Positions 59,529 to 64,000 of a stretch of 64,000 nucleotides of DNA are shown here, piece by piece (positions within the stretch are counted from its first letter, which is position 1; each line of letters starts with the position of its first letter). This stretch comes from Mucilaginibacter gossypii. GTDB lineage: Bacteria; Bacteroidota; Bacteroidia; Sphingobacteriales; Sphingobacteriaceae. The notes beneath the pieces are model-generated. The model was not told the DNA's origin, did no database searches, and was given only the letters and a program-made list of their open reading frames with translations. The stretch covers positions 1 through 64,000 of the forward strand of contig NZ_FNCG01000002.1 of the NCBI RefSeq assembly GCF_900100945.1. Reading direction: 5' to 3'. The position numbers and the translations under genes were made by a program.

Positions 59529-62500
59529 ATGTTAAAAATTTACAAGCTATTACTGGCAATTATATTGCCTTTTATTCTCGTCCAGACGGTTGCGGGGCAA
59601 TCCGTTAAAATTAGCGGAGTGGTAACCGCCAAGTCGGACGGCCTACCGTTGCCGGGCGTTAGCGTATCTGTTAAAGGTAAAACCACGGGCGCACAAACCA
59701 ATGTTGATGGTAAGTTTATCATCAACGCCAATGTTAATGATGTGATCAGGGTTAGCTACATTGGCTTTACAACCCAGGAAATCGCCGTTACGCAAGGTAC
59801 AACTACCTTAAACGTAGTTTTGGTTGAAGCACCAAATTCGCTGAATGAGGTAGTGATAACGGCCCTCAATATCTCAAAGGATAAAAAATCGCTGGGTTAC
59901 GCGGTACAAGGGCTTAAATCGAAAGATATCTCTGAAGCTAAAGAAACCAACTTTGTAAACGCGCTGGCGGGTAAAATTGCCGGTGTGCAGGTTACCAACA
60001 GCCAGGGCGATATGGGTTCATCGCGGATCGTTATCCGTGGCGAAACTTCTATCTCGGGCAATAACCAACCTTTATTTGTGGTTGATGGTGTTATAGTTGA
60101 TAACAGCCAGTTTTTAGGGAATAACGGCTCAAGGGATTTTGCTAATGCTATTTCGGATTTAAATTCTGAAGACATTGAATCGGTAAGTGTATTGAAAGGC
60201 CCGAATGCAGCTGCGCTTTATGGTTCACGTGCAGCCGCGGGCGTTATCCTCATCCGCACTAAAACAGGCAAAGGGGCAAAAGGATTAGGTGTTACTATAA
60301 ACTCCAATACCAGCTTTTCAAACGTACAGGTATTGCCCGAATATCAAAATCAATATGGTCAAGGCTCAAATGGGAAATTCAGCTATGTAGATGGTAAAGG
60401 CGGCGGCGTTAACGATGGTGTTGACGAAAGCTGGGGCCCTGCTTTGGATGGTTCACTGATTCCACAGTTTTATTCAAATGGGCAGGCCGTACCTTTCGTG
60501 GCACACCCCGACAACATAAAAGATTTTTTTAAAACCGGTGTAACACTCAATAATGGCATTGCTATTGCGAGCAGTAGCGATAAAAGCGATTTCAGGTTAT
60601 CCTATAATAACCTGCACCAAACCGGTATTGTACCCAATACCTCACAAGGCCGTAACTCTTTTGCTTTAAACTCAAGCTATCGTGTCAACAATAAATTAAC
60701 CGTTAATACAATTGTTGATTACAGTAAAGATGATGCTGATAACCTGCCTGGTGCATATGGAAAACGTGCAACCAGCACCATGCTGCAGTTTACCTGGTTT
60801 GGCCGCCAGGTTGATATCAACAGGCTTAAAAATTACAAGGATGCCAATGGTAATACCTTTAACTGGAATAATAGTTACTATAGCAACCCATACTGGCTGG
60901 CTTATGAAAACACAGTAGGCCAACACAAAAATCACCTGATAGGTAGTATCGAGCTGAATTACAAAATCATTGACGGTCTATCAGCAAACTTCCGTACCGG
61001 TACCGATTATTATAATGACCGGCGTAAGATTAAAGTAGCCTACGGCACCAATGGAACACCGTTTGGCTCATACGAAGAGGATGCTTACAGCGTAAACGAA
61101 AATAACACCGAAGCCAGGTTGCAATACACTAAAAAGCTGAATAACGATTTTTCGCTTGATGTATTTGGTGGTGGTAACATAGCTGTGAGGACAACCGAAA
61201 ATAATGATCAGTTGGCTCCGAAACTTGCAGTTGCCGGCTTGTACACGCTGAGCAACTCCCGCGATCCATTGGTCTCTACAAATTACTATGGGAAACTTAA
61301 AACCTATAGCTATTTTGGTTCGGCACAGCTTGGTTTCAGAAATTACGCGTTCATCAACTTCACAACCCGTAATGATTGGTCGTCAAGTTTACCGGCAGAT
61401 GCCTTGTCATATTTCTATCCCTCCGTAAATGGCAGTTTAATATTATCTGAAGCATTAGGCATTAAAAGCGATGTACTTAGTTATGCTAAATTAAGAGGTG
61501 GATGGTCAAAAGTAGGTAAGGCGACAGATCCATTTCAATTAATTAACGTTTATACATCTTCAAATCTCTTTGGCTCAAATCCGCAACAGAGTATATCCAA
61601 TATTGATCTGAACGATCATCTTAAGCCTGAAACCACTACATCGGCAGAGGCCGGTTTTGAATTAGGCTTTTTCCATGATCGCGTACATTTAGATGTAAGT
61701 GCTTATAACACCAACAGTATTAACCAGATCCTAACCGTACAGGTAAGTTCATCAACCGGTTTCAGCCAAAAAGTAATAAACGGTGGCCGTCTTAATAACA
61801 AAGGTATCGAGGTTCAGTTAGGTGTTACGCCAATTAAATCAAATGGATTTACCTGGGACATAACTACAAATTACTCGTTAAACCGTAGTAAGGTAGCTTC
61901 GCTTGATGCCGATGGCCGCTTACAGAGTGTGGTATTAGGCACTGATCGTACAGTGCAGGTTTTAGCATCGCTTGGTCAGCCTTATGGTGCTTTGTATGGT
62001 ACCGCATACACACGTAATGCTTCAGGTCAGATTATTATCGACGCTAATGGTACACCTGTATTTAATACCACCAAACGTTATTTAGGTAAATTCACTCCAA
62101 ATTGGTTGGGAAGCATCAATAACAGCTTCTCCTACAAAGGGATTAACCTGAGCTTTTTGGTTGATGCACGTTTTGGCGGATCCATTTATTCAAACACCAA
62201 CCGTACAGGTACTTATACCGGCGTGTTGGCTTCTACCTTACCGGGCCGTGGCGCTGCTAACGGAGGCTTAAGTTACTATTACCCGGGCAACAATACTTCG
62301 GCTGCTGCTGTGCAGGTTACCGGTGCCGCCCCTGCGGGTGTAACCGTTTATAATGATGGTATGATATTTAAAGGCGTTAAGGCCGATGGTTCGCCAAATA
62401 CCACTATTATCCCTGCGCAATCATATTACAAAGGCTTTACCAATATTGACGAAGCATTTGTTTACGATGCCTCATACATCAAGCTTCGCGAAGTAAAACT

Positions 62501-62711
62501 GGGATACTCTTTACCTGCTAAATGGGTGAATAAGATTGGTTTCCAGGGAGCTACATTTTCGGTAGTTGGCCGTAACTTGTGGATCATCCATAAAAACGCA
62601 CCGAATATTGATCCGGAAACAGCCTTTAATGCAGGAAACGGACAGGGCCTCGAAGATCTTACCCTGCCTACCGTGCGTAACATCGGTTTCAACGTAAACC
62701 TTAAATTTTAA
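59529..62711 (+). CDS. SusC/RagA-like TonB-dependent outer-membrane transporter
   Basis: A 1060-residue SusC-type receptor. The signal peptide ends VAGQ. A carboxypeptidase-like regulatory domain (VKISGVVTAKSDGLPLPGVSVSVKGKTTGAQTNVDGKF) is followed by the plug with SSRIVIRGETSISGNNQPLFVVDGVIVDNS and VLKGPNAAALYGSRAAAGVILIRTKTG, then the 22-strand barrel ending RNIGFNVNLKF. SusC proteins work with a SusD lid lipoprotein, encoded 6 bp downstream. The SAM-I riboswitch and Cys leader ORF upstream argue that it imports a sulfur-containing nutrient (methionine, cystine, peptide or organosulfur compound) rather than a glycan; this is inference from regulation. Confidence 0.93.
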   Translation: MLKIYKLLLAIILPFILVQTVAGQSVKISGVVTAKSDGLPLPGVSVSVKGKTTGAQTNVDGKFIINANVNDVIRVSYIGFTTQEIAVTQGTTTLNVVLVEAPNSLNEVVITALNISKDKKSLGYAVQGLKSKDISEAKETNFVNALAGKIAGVQVTNSQGDMGSSRIVIRGETSISGNNQPLFVVDGVIVDNSQFLGNNGSRDFANAISDLNSEDIESVSVLKGPNAAALYGSRAAAGVILIRTKTGKGAKGLGVTINSNTSFSNVQVLPEYQNQYGQGSNGKFSYVDGKGGGVNDGVDESWGPALDGSLIPQFYSNGQAVPFVAHPDNIKDFFKTGVTLNNGIAIASSSDKSDFRLSYNNLHQTGIVPNTSQGRNSFALNSSYRVNNKLTVNTIVDYSKDDADNLPGAYGKRATSTMLQFTWFGRQVDINRLKNYKDANGNTFNWNNSYYSNPYWLAYENTVGQHKNHLIGSIELNYKIIDGLSANFRTGTDYYNDRRKIKVAYGTNGTPFGSYEEDAYSVNENNTEARLQYTKKLNNDFSLDVFGGGNIAVRTTENNDQLAPKLAVAGLYTLSNSRDPLVSTNYYGKLKTYSYFGSAQLGFRNYAFINFTTRNDWSSSLPADALSYFYPSVNGSLILSEALGIKSDVLSYAKLRGGWSKVGKATDPFQLINVYTSSNLFGSNPQQSISNIDLNDHLKPETTTSAEAGFELGFFHDRVHLDVSAYNTNSINQILTVQVSSSTGFSQKVINGGRLNNKGIEVQLGVTPIKSNGFTWDITTNYSLNRSKVASLDADGRLQSVVLGTDRTVQVLASLGQPYGALYGTAYTRNASGQIIIDANGTPVFNTTKRYLGKFTPNWLGSINNSFSYKGINLSFLVDARFGGSIYSNTNRTGTYTGVLASTLPGRGAANGGLSYYYPGNNTSAAAVQVTGAAPAGVTVYNDGMIFKGVKADGSPNTTIIPAQSYYKGFTNIDEAFVYDASYIKLREVKLGYSLPAKWVNKIGFQGATFSVVGRNLWIIHKNAPNIDPETAFNAGNGQGLEDLTLPTVRNIGFNVNLKF

Positions 62712-62717
62712 AACATC

Positions 62718-64000
62718 ATGAAACTTAAATATATCAGCATATTATCTGCCGCGGTTTTATTATCGGTAACATCGTGCAAAAAGGATCTGTTAAAGATCAA
62801 TCAAAACCCTAACGGCTCACAAACAGCACAGCCCGACTATTTATTAACTGCAGCCACCAAAGCAACGGCAGATACCTATTGGGGTGTAGCCAATAACATG
62901 GATGCCAGTCTGCTTTTTGCGCAGTATTGGTCTAAAATTCAATACACCGACCCCGACAGGTATATTTACGCCAGTAGTGCGTTTGAGGAGCTGTGGAGCA
63001 CGGGCTATTCAAAAAGCATTGTAAACCTTAACCAGATCATCAAACTTGCCGATGCCCAGGGTAATACCAATTATAAAGGCGTTGCACTGGTACTTCGTTC
63101 ATGGGTATTTAGCTTATTAACAGAGGCTTATGGGGGTATTCCTTACAGGCAGGCCACCAATATTGATCAGTACCTTACCCCGGCTTATGACACCCAAAAG
63201 GATGTTTATTTTGCTTTGCTGGATGACCTTAAAGCAGCTCAAACGGCGCTTGATCCATCAGGCAAAGCTATAGCAGGAGATGTGATCTATAGCAACAATA
63301 TTGCTTCATGGAAAAAGTTTGCCAACTCGTTAAGGCTTCGCATCGCCTTGCGCATTGCAGATAGGGAACCTGCAAAAGCTAAGCAAGTATTAGATGATAT
63401 TAAGACCGAAGGCGGTTCATACATCAGTTCGAATGTCGAAACCGCGCAGTTGGTTTATTTAGATTCGCCTAACCAAAATCCGGTAAGCAACCTGTTTGAT
63501 ACCCGTGACGATTACCGTATCAGCAAAACTATAGTGGATAAGCTGTTTGCACTTAATGATCCCCGCTTATCAATATATGCCGCTAAAACACAAGATGTAA
63601 CGCCTCAAACCTATGTTGGCTTGCCAAACGGTTTGTTGGTGGGCGATGCCAGCAATTACGGCTTCACCAAAACTTCTAAACCAGGCACTTATTTTCGTGC
63701 ACCACATGCCCCTGCTGTAATATTAAGCTATGCAGAGAGCTTGTTTGACAGGGCAGAGGCTGCCGCTCGCAGTTTTGCTACCGAAGATGCCGCTTCATTA
63801 TACAGTCAGGCGGTTGCTGCTGCGTTGGCTCAGTACAGTATTGCTTCGGCTGATATCGCTACTTATATAGCGCAGCCGGCAGTGCAATATGATGCCTCTA
63901 ATTATAAAAAATCAATTGGCGAGCAAAAGTGGTTAGCGCTGTTTGGCCAGGGATTAGAAGGCTGGACCGAATGGCGCAGGCTTGATTATCCGCAATTACA
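62718..64000 (+). CDS. SusD/RagB-like lipoprotein (SusD-like_2 type), 3' end cut by window
   Basis: ATG 62718 opens an uninterrupted frame running off the window edge (about 427 codons seen). The lipoprotein signal ends VTSCKKDLL, placing the protein on the outer-membrane surface. The N-terminal segment INQNPNGSQTAQPDYLLTAATKATADTYWG and later WKKFANSLRLRIALRIAD fit the SusD-like_2 group, which tends to partner with SusC proteins for non-starch substrates. The last visible residues GLEGWTEWRRLDYPQL are the conserved motif close to the end of such proteins, so only a short part is missing. It forms the lid of the SusC receptor encoded just upstream. Confidence 0.9.
   Translation, partial: MKLKYISILSAAVLLSVTSCKKDLLKINQNPNGSQTAQPDYLLTAATKATADTYWGVANNMDASLLFAQYWSKIQYTDPDRYIYASSAFEELWSTGYSKSIVNLNQIIKLADAQGNTNYKGVALVLRSWVFSLLTEAYGGIPYRQATNIDQYLTPAYDTQKDVYFALLDDLKAAQTALDPSGKAIAGDVIYSNNIASWKKFANSLRLRIALRIADREPAKAKQVLDDIKTEGGSYISSNVETAQLVYLDSPNQNPVSNLFDTRDDYRISKTIVDKLFALNDPRLSIYAAKTQDVTPQTYVGLPNGLLVGDASNYGFTKTSKPGTYFRAPHAPAVILSYAESLFDRAEAAARSFATEDAASLYSQAVAAALAQYSIASADIATYIAQPAVQYDASNYKKSIGEQKWLALFGQGLEGWTEWRRLDYPQL

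Overview
The window looks like chromosomal DNA of a saccharolytic Bacteroidota bacterium, most likely a Sphingobacteriaceae member of the Mucilaginibacter/Pedobacter type. Evidence: very dense runs of exported glycoside hydrolases, SusC/SusD-like and TonB receptors, Na+/solute symporters inside polysaccharide loci, the characteristic -33 TTTG / -7 TAnnTTTG promoters, and many intergenic palindromes. The genus is inference; no rRNA or tRNA gene is present.

Layout. (1) 1-415: palindromic repeats. (2) 416-32232, plus strand: about 18 tightly packed genes, mostly exported enzymes. They include GH140 apiosidase-like, GH43, two sialidase-fold proteins, two SGNH/alpha-beta esterases, two GH2, two GH78-type, GH106, GH127 and a GH141-like beta-helix protein, with DUF3826, an exported TIM-barrel protein, an L-rhamnose mutarotase-like protein, a Gfo/Idh/MocA oxidoreductase and a symporter. 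This combination (apiose, rhamnose, fucose, L-arabinofuranose, ulosonic acids, acetyl/methyl esters) best fits pectin rhamnogalacturonan II (RG-II). (3) 32834-42463, minus strand, convergent with (2): a seven-gene operon of Fe-alcohol dehydrogenase, DapA-family aldolase, PdxA2-type dehydrogenase, DUF1537 acid-sugar kinase, symporter, SGNH esterase and a DUF5703 enzyme. (4) 42881-46527: class I fructose-1,6-bisphosphatase and a TonB receptor. (5) 46804-50189: GH89 alpha-N-acetylglucosaminidase overlapping an HGSNAT-like membrane acetyltransferase. (6) 50454-55589: arabinan-type set GH43, GH51, GH43-GH43. (7) 55740-58058: AraC-type regulator, NTF2-like protein and PEP-mutase-like protein, all three preceded by the same 18-nt promoter motif. 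(8) 58327-64000: SAM-I riboswitch, TlpA-like protein, a 35-codon leader ORF ending in three Cys codons, SusC-like receptor and a SusD-like lipoprotein cut by the window end.

Main idea. The minus-strand operon can be read as a complete route for 3-deoxy-D-lyxo-2-heptulosaric acid (Dha), a sugar peculiar to RG-II. Retro-aldol cleavage gives pyruvate plus a four-carbon aldehyde acid. Reduction gives, by stereochemistry, D-threonate. The DUF1537 kinase and PdxA2 convert this to dihydroxyacetone phosphate and CO2. The sialidase-fold enzymes in the neighbouring operon are candidates for releasing Dha or Kdo, and the fructose bisphosphatase beside it fits gluconeogenic growth on such products. This is inference from gene content. 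A second point of interest is the polycysteine leader ORF with mutually exclusive hairpins upstream of the S-box-linked SusC/SusD pair.
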